DNA of 64,000 nt from Phylloscopus collybita (lineage: Eukaryota; Chordata; Aves; Passeriformes; Phylloscopidae): the NCBI GenBank assembly GCA_027886175.1, contig JAJNNQ010000075.1, forward strand, positions 80,641,001 to 80,705,000, in the 5' to 3' direction. Below the pieces are notes generated by a model that saw only the letters and a program-made list of their open reading frames with translations, was not told the DNA's origin and ran no database searches. Both the position numbers and the translations under genes were made by a program. Below, in pieces: positions 11,701 to 24,100 of the stretch; the stretch's first letter is position 1, and every line of letters begins with the position of its first letter.

Positions 11701-14700
11701 GTTACATTTTTTTTTTTGTAGTAATTGTTCATAAAATAGAAACTTTTTGTCAATAACACATTAATAACCATGCCTTTTCCCCTACAATTAAGGAACAAAG
11801 GACAGTCAAAAAAAATCACTTATTCATAATTTTTTCCTTTGCAGATTTGTTTGATTGATTGGCTTTACTCATTAACTGGAAAACTCATTTACATATGAAC
11901 AGTACATCCCGTTCTTAAGAAATTATAATAATTTCTAAAATAATACCTTATTAGTTACACTGATTTTTTTTTGACATTAACTAATCTTGAATCAACCACA
12001 AATAGAAAAATAATAGCTTAAAGTTTTGAAGGATGTATTAATTTCACCCACCCCCCCTTGATGGGGACTTTCAAAAGTACATTTTCAAATGCAAATCTTG
12101 AAATGTTTCAGGTATTTTAGGGTAAGATGTCTGTGTAAATTGTTTGACAATACTACAAGTTTTGGAAAAGACTGTTGGTCTACATTGATGGTTCCCTTTC
12201 CTAGTTTCCTGTTTTCCCAGTTGGAGCTGTCATTTGACTAAAAGAGAGAGAGCCTTACACTGCCTGCTTTTGGCTATTCATAAAATGCTGCTTTTTCCTG
12301 CTAGTCTAAATTGGATTCGTGGAAGATGCTGCTGGTCACTGGGAAAAAAAGTTGTAGATCTTATGTCTAGCCTTAGCAGATTTGGATTTTATGAAGAAGT
12401 TATAATTTTCTATGTTGTTAACACTTTTCAGTTAAAGAATGAAGAAAGAAAATTTTAGCCTTAGCAGTTTTTAGACATTTCTAAGGCTGCCTTCCATGCG
12501 TATTTTTAAAGGTAACTTTAAATATATATATTTAGGTCTTCCATCCAAATAAAGGCGCAAACAGAACTTTTTTTCAGAATTCCTGCAGGATGTATGAGCT
12601 CTTAATTTTTATGCCAGAATGTTTTGTGAGGTAAAAGACAGGGACATTAAAGCAGTTTCATGTTCTGCTAAGGCATTTTGAATGCAAGTAAAACGAAAAG
12701 AAAGACTATCATAAAACAGAAGTGCATATCAAAGCTTCATGAGAATATTTGACAGGCAATTTAGCTGTCTAGAGGTTGAGTGTTTACTGCAGGAAGAGAG
12801 AACACGTGTCTTTAAAACTTTTGGATTCTTCTTGTGTGAAGCTATACACTCTAATTAAATGCAACTGTGTTACCACATTGTAATAGAAGTGTAGTGAATG
12901 AGACATAGAGGGAACTTAAAAACTTCCTCTATATAGTATTTAAAAATATTTCAGTGTTCCTGAAATAAAGTTGCCTTGAATCAGTAGTTTTAACAGAGGT
13001 ATATTTATCATATTTAATAACATCAGAACTGAATTTAATTTACACCTTTAATAACAAAGCATTGGAGTGTTTTTTAATTAAGTTTTTTCAAAGATTGATT
13101 TTTTTTTGTCATAATCTTTCAGTTTTATATTTCAGCATCTTCCATGTTTCATCCAGAAGCCATCATGAAAGACTGCTGTTACTGTGCTCTTGGCCCAGCT
13201 CTGAAAGAACTGTTTCTAAGAAGATGGATATTCTTGCCAATTTGTAATTCTTGACTGTTGGACATCCATGTTTTGCAGAGAAAGTATGATTATTAAAACA
13301 CCAGAACTATCAGAAGAAACCATTCAGCTAGTACTTTCTTGATGTGCCCCATCTCAAAACTTTGATTTTTAAAGTAAGCAATTAAGCCATTCATTTATTA
13401 ATAGTTAACTGAGCAGATGTTTAGTTAATTTAACCTAAGAATACCTGCATATGCTCAAAATATTGTATACATGTCTTAAAATTGTATTCCTGTCTCATTA
13501 CAGAAAAATGGCTCATTTTATGGATTAACAGGTTTTTTCTACTGAATTTCTATCTAAGATTTTTTTTTCTTGTAATACAAAACTTTTAAAGGTCTGCATC
13601 ACTCTAGGGATCTAAAGCTGGCTGTGGTGACTTGTTCCAACAGCATTCTTGTTCATTAGGAAATCAACTAAATTCCTTGAAATGTTCTTGGAAACATCCC
13701 TGAAATTCATCCTTTCCTGGCTGATGACTCTCCTCAGTCCTGGGTTAGTCAGTGAATCCAGAATTGTGGGTGAAATCAACACAGAGGTGAGCAGCAATGG
13801 GAGGCTGAGTATGTCTTTGCTACACAAGAAAGTAGAGATGTGGAAACTCTTCTACTCTTGATAAAGAAATTAGAATTCTAGGTAGGATGTTATAGCTAGA
13901 GGAAGGAAAAATGCAGCCTGAATCTGGAAGATATGAAGTAAGCAATAGGATCTTCAGGACCTTACAGAAAACAATACATACATTTACTACACTGTGCATC
14001 TATAGAGGTCAATCTGAGGCTACCTTTAAAAGCAGACAGACCTTGGACACAGCTGCTGTACACTGCTGAATTGAATGAATTAGTCCAAGTTTTAGCCAGT
14101 CTTGCAGTGGCTTCCTACACACACTCCTCTGTACACATATATAAGCACCATGTACCACAACTTACAATTAGTAGCTGGTTACAGTTTATTGTATTTATCA
14201 TTAAATACATCACAGCTTCATATTTTATTTACAAGTGTGTTTCACATAATATAATTAGTGACTGATACAATATCATACATTTAATAAACAAAGAAGGGAT
14301 AAACAGCTGTGCTACATAAAAGCTACATATTAAAAAAAAATCTTTAAAATGTAGTTCATGTCAGGGTCAAAAGAATGTTTAATTCTCCTGGCTTTGGAAA
14401 TAATTTTTCATCCAAGATGGGTAATTCAAAAATAATTAAATCCCTTTTAGATTGCCTGCAGGCAATTTTATTATTTAACTTTATTATTTTTGTAACTGCA
14501 TGGATTCTAAGTCAGAGTGATAGATCTGTAATTGTTTTCATTTCTTTATCTGCTATGTTTAGTTTTTTGCCTCTCCTCTCTCTACAGCAGTCATTGTCTT
14601 AATTTTGTTTTTTGCTCCAAGCATGCTGTTGGTACACAACAAACAATAAACACTAATTACAGTCATCAGCCACATTCTATAATCCTTAGGGCTTGATGTA

Positions 14701-17677
14701 AAACCTGCCAGAGCTGAGAGGTATCCCTCACATAAAACATGATAGTTAAAGCTCCAGAGTTGGAGTTAGGATGCTGTGATTCTTAGTCTTAGGGCAGACC
14801 TGCTGCATGAATTTGTTCAGATCTCTTTCTGTGTTGCAGGCAAAATGTAGAACATGTACAATTTTGCTTACTGATATGGGAAGCTCTCCAAGGCAAATGC
14901 TGTAATTCAGACTAAGCTAGTCAAGTCTAAAGCACAGCTGTGAGAAAGGTGTTTGGTGGCTGTGCCTTAGTGGGATGTTATTGACCTTGTGGAGAAATAG
15001 CTTTAAGAAATAGTGGCTGTTCCTTAATCTACTGGTGCTGAATCAGAGAGGCTTTGTGATGGCAAAGCCTTATGCAATTAGCAATCAATAATGCATACAG
15101 TCATACCAGCTCGTTACATGCTCGGTTCTAAAAAATTCAGGGCTGGTCACAATGGTATTCCCACCTAATGAATGTAGGCAGGCTGCAATATCATTCTATA
15201 TTAGTCTAAAGATAAATAGCTTTACTCTATGAAAGTTTTAATGCTTTTTCTACATGTAGTTTTCATTTGTTTTGGTATTTTAAAATAGTTATGTTCGGTT
15301 TTATAATTCTGTTATTTTAACCAGCTTTTAACCAGAAACCCATCATGTTAGAAATGTTTTATTAAGCTATGTACTTTTATTTCAGGGACATTTTATTCCC
15401 TTCATACTAGATTGATATCTCTTCTCTTGAGAAACCTCCTCCTTATGATTGTTTGTTTGTTTTGTGGTTTTTTTTCAGCTGTCTTCCTATTAGAAATCTG
15501 TGTTCAGGCTTTATAAATTTTGAGTTCAAATAACTTGTCACCCAATGCAAGTGGATAACTTTGTTCCTCAAAATATTGGTTATGATCATGGTATAACACG
15601 TCTTGAATTAAAGAGACCAGCATGCTAACAGAAACCTACACTATATGTGGAAGTATACATTTAGTTTAATTATTGGTTTAGAATGACACTGCACCTTGCC
15701 TAGTGTTAACACTAGGGAATACAGAGGTCTTATGGTTTTCCTTAGGTAAAGTTTTGCTGCAAACACTGTGTTGACTCAATACTTGAAATGGCAATGGACA
15801 GAAAGCAGTATTATTACTGCTTTAAAAGAAGCACAATGTGATTTTTCTAAAAACTCGTGTGTATGTATCAGTTTAACAGGAAGTATGATAATGCTGTGGA
15901 AATTCAAGGACATGTGTAGAGAGCTTTCTTTAATTTGGAGGCTTCATTTCCAAGGTTAGCATCCCTCTCAGAATACCCTAACTGAAATATATTTTTCATC
16001 TTAACACAGAAATAATAGATAAAAACAGTTTATGGTTCCTGTATCATACTGGGAACAGTATTGGCTCAGGAAGTACCAACTCAGAACTTTTTTCTCCTCT
16101 AAGTCCCAGAAAGTTTTCTGGGATGCTGGAAGCTTTCTGGAGAAATGCCCCCACATGCTTTCTGCATTACCTGGATCCAGGGCTTCCAGCTGCCTGCTCT
16201 GGAGCTGATGTCGTAGCCCTACATTTCAGCAGCTACAGTATTTGGTAAGTTGACTTCTTGACTGAAAGGACACCCAGGCTTCTGGCAGAACTGCCAGGTG
16301 GCCTCACAGGAGGTGGGCACAAGATTTCAGCTCTGCAACTCAGGAACTGTTCGTTTAACCAGAGCAACAACTCTTCAGTTGCTGCAATCACTTCGCTTTT
16401 AATGAAGGTTTGCCTCTTGTCAACAGCCAGCATAGAAGCCCTGAGGTCACAGCTGGACATTTTCTAGGTAGCACTCATCTGAAATTGAAGCCAGCCTGTG
16501 ATTTGAAATAGTGTAATTATGCTCCAGTTTTGGGAAATGTAGCAATATATATATTTAATCCAGAAACATAGATTTCTACTACCTTGTCTCAAAAACCTTC
16601 AAAACTGCCTTTGTTAAAGTAGGTCTAGAAAAAAAAATCAAACCTGGAGAAATTATATGTTTTGCATAGAACAAGTTAAGGGTAGCCAATATGCTAGTTT
16701 GTTTGGATATCTGTTAGGCAAATTTTTTTCTTCAGACTCAGGGAAGTGTCCTAACCAGGTTGGTCGTGGAGTCCAGTTTAGCTCGCAGAGACATTTGAAA
16801 TGAGAGAAGAGTTATTTTTTCAATAGTCCTGCATGTTCTTAACATCATTTCTGTAGTAGGTATGTAACACAATGCTAAAATGTGGCAGAAGCAGCTTGAG
16901 GCATAGTCTGTTTAGCTTCTTCTTATGTTTGATTTACTAAATTGGGCTGCTTACAATTGGGATCATCCAAGTAGGTAGTTGAGTCAAAAAATCACACCTA
17001 AAATAAAAAGAGCTGTACTTCTGAAGCACAAAATTACATGGTATACACAATGTATCACAAGAAGAAGTTGCACAGTCATCAGTATTGTGAGGAAATCAGA
17101 AGAAAATAAATAAATATTGCTTTGTCAGCTATAGTAAAAAAAAATTATTTTCTTTGAAATTTTTTGGCACTTCCTCTCAAAATATTTAAAAAATTATTAC
17201 AAAATACATTTTTTCTGTGAGACCATTGTTCTACTCCTGCCCCTCTGTCTTGTTTTTGGTATGTTTTGCCCAACAATTTTTTTCATAAGTTGCACATAAG
17301 ATTGGAGTTTTTTCTGTGTGAGAAAATTTTACAATTAAATGCACCAAAGGAGGGCTTAATTTTTAAGAGTTCTGAGTTTAGATGGGTTATTTATTAATTG
17401 GGAGACCAAATATATTAAAGCTGTTTTGTTTTACTGTGGCAAACCACCTTTAACAGTTAAATAGTTGTTCCTTTTAAAAACAAATAATTTGTTGGCATTA
17501 GAAAAGAGCAGCACTTCAAAGAGAATTTCCAAGCAAAACAATTAAACAGGAAAATTAGTAGTTTCAGTTTCAAGAAAGAGTGGAGAATTAGCATGTGTAG
17601 ATTATTGTAGGCTTATTCAGGTCTAGTGTCTAATAGTGTCTAATGATGTTACTTATTATTTTGCTGTAGAAAATTAT
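8776..17677. other. Long AT-rich non-coding stretch
   Basis: I found no gene or classified repeat over nearly 9 kb. Frames of 60-91 codons occur on both strands (for example 10830-11105 - and 12234-12458 +) without domains or mutual continuity. A GC-balanced segment at about 16070-16470 carries overlapping 69- and 75-codon frames on opposite strands. I examined it for CR1 and LTR similarity without success. A 7-nt C run sits at about 12050-12057. Confidence 0.5.
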
Positions 17678-17805
17678 TTGGGATTTAGAAGGCTTCTTTG
17701 AAGACTATCCAGTTCCAATCCCTGCTGTGGGCAGAGACATCTTTCACTATACCTCCTTATTTTCCCTGAGTTTAAGTAGTTTCCAGAAGGATCTGCTCCA
17801 TGATC
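17678..17805 (-). mobile_element. CR1-type LINE, decayed 3' fragment
   Basis: On the plus strand this reads as a diverged reverse complement of the CR1 3' untranslated region. The block 'GACTATCCAGTTCCAATCCC' (17703-17722) is followed by TGTGGGCAGAGACATCTTTC (17726-17745) and an ACTATACC-like piece. These correspond in order to the familiar avian CR1 blocks '..ATC.AGTTCCAACCCC', 'GGGCAGGGACACCTT' and 'CACTAGACC'. The element is 5' truncated after little more than 100 bp. Divergence is high, so it is an old copy. Confidence 0.65.
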
Positions 17806-18822
17806 CTGCCTGTCCAAGGTCATATCATATAGAAATATAGATCTTAGCATATAGCACATAGGTCATATCATATCCCACTATCATGAAAATGTTTGTTAGC
17901 AGAATGGAGATACATGCAGTAGCAGAAAATGAAAGATTAAGTCATCTTTGGAAAGTTTGGCACTTATTTTTGATAACAACTTTTATATTTTTTCCACTCA
18001 TATGACGGCTGGGCTACCAGGAAATGCAAAAGTAGTCCTATGACACATTGTGTTCTCTTTATTTTATCTAGCACACAGAATTTCCACTTGTTAAAATAGA
18101 AACCATAACCAGTCCTCACTGCTCACAAAATCCTGTTGTAAAGTGCTTCAGGGTGTTGTGTGAAAAACAGAGACTATTTGTTTGAAAATCCTAGAAAAAA
18201 GTGGATTGGTGTGAAGGGGAAGTAGAATGAAGTGTTTCAGGGAGTTCTTATTTTTAATATTGTGCTTGAAAAATATTTATCCATACATACTAAAATTAAT
18301 CAAAACAGTGCTTGAAGTTTGATAAAACTTTCACACCTCTGAAATCCTTTTTTTTTTTTTCTGTCCTCCTTTGACAGGCTGTTAGTAGTTGTTAAATTGA
18401 GAGGAATATATTACAAAGTGTTTCTTTGCAGACTATTGTACAGAAATTATTTTTTCCTTCTAGTCAATATCCATTTTTCAGTTTTCAGAAATAATCCTTT
18501 CACAAACAAGAGTGCAACTAGTCTTATATACAGGTTTCCTTGGAAAAAATATAGTATACACCATTATTACATGTTCAGACTAGGCTCACTGAACTCAGTC
18601 CCTCCATTTAGAATGTTTCTAAGAGAAACTTCTCCTTCTATATATAAGGAAGAATATGTATATGTATATGAGAAAAAGAAATGCAGTAAAGACTAGTATG
18701 TCTAAAGAATCAACATGAGAGACTCATGTATTCTATGTTTTCACAAATCATGAATTCTTCGTTGTTTTGGAGGGTTTTGTTTGGTTGTGGTTTTTTTGTC
18801 TGTTTTGCTCATGGTTTTTTTT

Positions 18823-18851
18823 CTTTGTTTACTTTTTTGAAGTAAACAAAG
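18823..18851. repeat. Perfect 12-bp inverted repeat with forkhead-like cores
   Basis: Arms CTTTGTTTACTT (18823-18834) and AAGTAAACAAAG (18840-18851) are exact reverse complements separated by 5 nt. Each arm contains TGTTTAC/GTAAACA, the known core recognised by forkhead (FOX) transcription factors. Whether it binds anything in vivo is unknown. In AT-rich DNA a chance 12-bp palindrome in 64 kb is possible. Confidence 0.7.
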
Positions 18852-21095
18852 GGGATTGTTTGGGGATTTTTGAGCAGGACTTTGGATAAAGCCTAAAACA
18901 ATGCTTAAAGCCTTGGAAATGATGGTGAATCATGTAGTTCAGGATTCTGAAAGTAACTGAGACTTCTTACCACAAACTGTATATCTATACTTCCATATAA
19001 TACAGACTGAAATAAAGATATAAATGATATGCCTATGCTTAGCTTTTAACCTGGGGAAATTTATGAAATAAGGATATTAATTCTCTCCAACATTCCTTCC
19101 TCAATTTTAGTGAGTTAAAAGAGGTTTCTTGATATACCTGAAATAGTGAAATTGTTAAAAAATTAAATGAAATTTGAGAAAATATGAAATATTGTATAGT
19201 TTGTTATATCTTTTATAGAGAGGAGAGCAGATAGAAGCAATTTTGCTCCCACAAATCCACAATATAATTTTACATGAATAAAAATATAAATATATTATTT
19301 GCTTCAAAGAATAGCTGCAGGGAGGTACTTGAGTATACTTGCAGTATACAGCCAAGGGAAGACTATGTAAGGAGAAGGAAGTAGCTCTCTGATAGTGTGC
19401 TCAGCACAGCCTACTGACAGAATGTAAAATATGAGTTTCCTGAAGCCTGTGATTTATACAACTCCTAACAAATTGCATATGTACCTTTTTATTTACTCAT
19501 TGTGTTATATCTATCAGACCCCCAGCTTATTTTTTAAAGTCCAAAAGCAGCAGTCCCCTCTTTCACTCAAAATTCCAGGCAGTTGCTGTCAAGATAGGCT
19601 TGCACTGAGGGAATATGACAAATTCATGCTTAATTGTTTAATTAGAGAATATGAAAAATCATTTTAGAGTTCAGTTGAGGCAGTTCTGTTAAGACTTAAA
19701 TTTGATTAATTTCATTGAACTTTGGATTGGTTCCACAACTTTCACTGCTTTTTTAACATTGAGTCTTACGTATAGGCTTTCAAAGAGAAAAAAATTTACT
19801 ATTCATGGCTCTACTGGCCATGGTTAAATATAAGACTGCTCTTGTGTTGAGCAATGTCCCTTCTTACATCCTACTCTTATATTCTTCTGTATATAAAGGA
19901 TAAGAAACTGAAGTTTTGTATATTGGATGCTTTTTTTTGTGTGGTTTTATTCACAGTCAAGGGGACAGTTTCATTTCTACGTATGAAATCTTTTCTCTTT
20001 GAGGTCACACCAAGCCTCTTCCCTGATAATTGTTCCATACGAAATATTTTCGGATAACTTCTCCTTTACTCTGAAATTTGTTGGATTATCCAGTTCTGAC
20101 ATTGGTTATGCCTTCAAGAGTAAGGGTGCTTTCTTGACAATGTTTCTTATAACGAGCTCTGACTATTGGAGCTTAAAAGCAGTCAGGATCCCTCACAAAC
20201 TATGCTCTTCCCTTTGAGGATATTTGGTAAAGCGGGACACCCTGGTTACTTAAGGGAACATAAGCTTTCCATAAGATAATAATGCTTCTCTGAACAAAAA
20301 TATCGCCCCTTTACCCTCTCCCCCCAAATATACAGTTTCCCTTCATGTCAGATTAGTACTTTTATCAAACTAGAGTGAAAAATACACTCAGATGTTTGTG
20401 ATGGTTATTGATTCTAGTGGGGCACGATCCAGGAACACAAAACTGAGAAGCAGCTTTGAAGATTTCAGTGAAGATTTTGTGAAGATAATGTGAGGACATG
20501 AATGCTTGTTGCTGAATCTGTTTTGACTGGAAGATGCAGTTTTGTCCTTATCCTCATTCCATCCATTCCACCTGCATTTTTCTGGCAGGTGAAAAAGCTC
20601 CCAGAACTGGAATTCTGCTTGCACTGGAGACCTTCAGTCTGTGCAGAGACTGAATGACACTGTACTTTCTTCCTTCTGCAGCAGCAACACCATAATATCA
20701 TGAAATGAGCTCCCTTGAGCTCTTTTCAAATGGCTGGCAATTCTGAATATTTGATTATTCTTTTATGCAACATGCATATCCAGAATTGGGGTATTCTAAG
20801 TGATAGCTTCAATTAAGCATCTACAGGGTTTACATTTTGTCTACTATACCTCTATATTATATGAAATTTAGCTGACTTGACTGAGGCATAACCACACCTG
20901 AACATTTTCCTTTGTGAGTGACAAAAGCACTTTGTCCCAAAGCTATGTCTTCCTAATTCTTACTACTTTTTCTTTCAGTAAATGTTACAACCATTTCCAT
21001 TTCATTGGGAATTGAATTATATTTGTATCCACAATTCCATATAATAGTGATATCTTCAAATATTGTCCAGAATAAAGGTGGGGGTTTTTTTGTGG

Positions 21096-21115
21096 TTTTT
21101 TTTTTTTTTTTTTTT
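21096..21115. repeat. Poly-T tract, 20 nt
   Basis: Twenty consecutive T residues follow a GGGGTTTTTTTGTGG low-complexity lead. This is a simple homopolymer with no associated transposon recognised. Confidence 0.9.
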
Positions 21116-24100
21116 ATGTTTTATAGCTATTGGGGTTTTTTCTCATCCCTCAATAAAAGTATATTTTCTAGAATCAACTTCTCAAAGATATTAGTTGTAC
21201 TTTTATGATATAGCTTTCCACTTTAAGAACACTTCAGTTGCTCTGCAGTATCAAAGAGCATCCAATTAAATTAAGTTGGCATCAAGAAATGTGTTGTGCT
21301 CCTGCAAAAGGAAACACTCACAACTTATGGAAAAATCTTAATGTCAATGATCACTTTGCTTACGTATTTATCCTAATTATAAAACATTTCCTTTTTTTTA
21401 AGTGAATCTTACATAATACTCAAAAGTCTTTTTTTACATATCAAATTGAAAGCTTCTCTTCAATGTAAATTTCAAACCCTAATATGCAAAAATATAAAAG
21501 AAATCTACTTATGGAATGGAAAAATGTTTCAAGGTAGATATTTTTAATTACGCCTGGGTTCCTTTACTGATATGACTTTATTATATATAATAAGTTATAT
21601 TCATTTTCCTCATTGCAAATTCTAGTATTCTTTCTTTATTGCTTTCTTGGTTTCTGCAGTATTTTTCAAGGAGACTGAAGTTTAAGACATTAGTTTAGGA
21701 AGAGTTTAGAGGGATGTGCTGAACAAAGCCATAATAATTTATGTGGAAGATAAACTTGTATGGAGAATTATTGTAAAAAAAATGGACAAAATTAACAAGT
21801 GGAGTAAATATTTAAGAGAAAAATTGAATAATAAAATATAAAGCAACTTTTTTTCACTTACCTGACTAAAATATTTCAAATTTTAAATGTAAAAACATTA
21901 AAAAGAGTAAATAGAAACCAAAATTTTATAAATTATGTTCCATCTACCTAGAATTAGGCTGTATTCATTAGGACCTGTACCAAGAGAATGCCTTTCTTAA
22001 TTTTGCTGGGTTTTTTTAAATTTTCAGATTTCATTTTTTTAATTCCACAAGAAAGTTCTGATTCTGAAGTTCAAAAGATCACAATCTTCTGAACAATTTC
22101 TTCTATTAGTATGAAAGCCTGGATGATTGCATAGCTCAAAGCAGTAAGCCCTGAAGAAAGCAGTGACTCAGCAGTGATCAGTTGTTCCAGTAAACCAAAT
22201 ACAAGAGGGTCTCTGTCAGAAAAAAAAAAAAACAGCTGGCAGAGGATGGCTCATATCACATCATTATACAATTTCCTACCCTTCAGAAAAGAAAGACTGG
22301 ATCTAGAACACCAAACAGGCATTGTTCCTTTTGTGTCCTTCAGAATTGTTTTGGAAAGTACAAAATATGTATTGGTCAAACTATGAGAGCTATGCCAACA
22401 ATTCAGCTGTGCAAGAAACTGAGTTTCACAGCCTGAAAGTAGTTCATGGAACTATTTATTTCACTAATACAAACATAAGTGTAGACTATTTGGAATAAGT
22501 TGGTGTTATTTATCCTAAGGAAGAGTCCATCCATCTCCCTTCTTTCTTTCCTCCCATTGCCTAACTGTTTTTCAAATAAGTACAAGTATTGCACTGTTTT
22601 GGTGCAAACGGTGAAGTTTTGGTGACGAAGAGAAATAGGGCAAGAGATATTGAGAAATTTTACTTAGGAAACCTTGGATGAAACATGCAGATATCATTAT
22701 ATTATTAAAGATCAGAGTGTCAAAATAGATTACCGAAGGAGATTCCAAAGACACAAGCCTTGGAATTCTTAGAGTATTCTTGGAATAATCATGGAAATGT
22801 TCCTTTAAAAATGGCATTGGTAGGAGTCCTAGGAATGAAGGGTAGAGATTAAAAGAGCATTGTTTTCTTGGTTCCCTGTGATTGCCTTGTAACAATTGTA
22901 CATAGCTGAATATATTTATGAAAAACCATCATATCTTACACTTGTCTATACTCTATTATAAAGATAAATCGGTCTCCTCTATTTTCCATTCTCTTTTTTT
23001 TTTTTTGTGATTAAAATTTATTTTTAATGGAGCCATACCTGATTTTACATACAGAAAAATAATTTTCTCTTTTTCCTTTTTTTTCCCGTTACTTGTGAAC
23101 TGACTGTTTATTCAGACATAATAATACAGAAATTCTTACTTAGTTTCATACACCATAGGCATTTTTACATCTTGTTTTCATACATTGTTGTTTAGGAATA
23201 TTTATATGGGCTGTGTTTACTAGATGTATCCTGGTATACAGCTGCTCTTTATTTCATATTAAAACAATTTCATTGAATTCAGGCTTCTTACTACTCCAAA
23301 TTACAAAAACATGTGCATAGGTTAGGTGTGCTATCTTCCTGTTTGTTCAAATCTGGATGTGAAAAAAGGAATAGTAGGTTGACCTCACATATTCCTTTCT
23401 TCTCTTAATAAAACTATTAAATCATGAAAACAGGTCCTAGTACTGATCTCTGTGGTATTCTACTCAATGTTGTACTTTTCTTCACATCAAAGTCAAAATC
23501 ATAATTATTACAGAATTCCTATCTTATGAAACGTGGAGCAGCTATATGGAAAAAAGAATTGACTAAAAAGCTTGCTTCTGATATATTCACCTTCTTCACT
23601 GCAAAGCTGGTCTAAAATCCTGCATTTGCTGAAAAGCCATTCATTTCAACTACAGGTAACACAGATTCTGTGAATTTCCACTTATCAAGTGCCATGAGAA
23701 TTAGACTGTAGTTTACCTTAAACTGTGGCCAAGTATCTCATATATTTTTCAACTTTTATGATTTAAAAAAAACCAATTTAACAAATATTTTAAATATATA
23801 TATTTTTTTAAATTAGTATTTTCCCCCAAAACTTACTCTATGAGCCATGTGTATATTCATGTGGCTGCTAATGAGTTCTTTACACTTCCTATGTAATATG
23901 GAATACAAATTTTGCTTATTTCATGAATTATTTGCTGTTTTATTTCAAGGTTTCTTTTCTAAAGATAAAAAAATCATATTCAATGTAGATCATGGAAAAA
24001 CTATACTGATTATTTTAGCTTTGTTTTCCAATTTTTTAAAATATTTTATGTATTTGTAAATATATCTTTATATATGTATTTATGTCTATTACTTCTAGCA

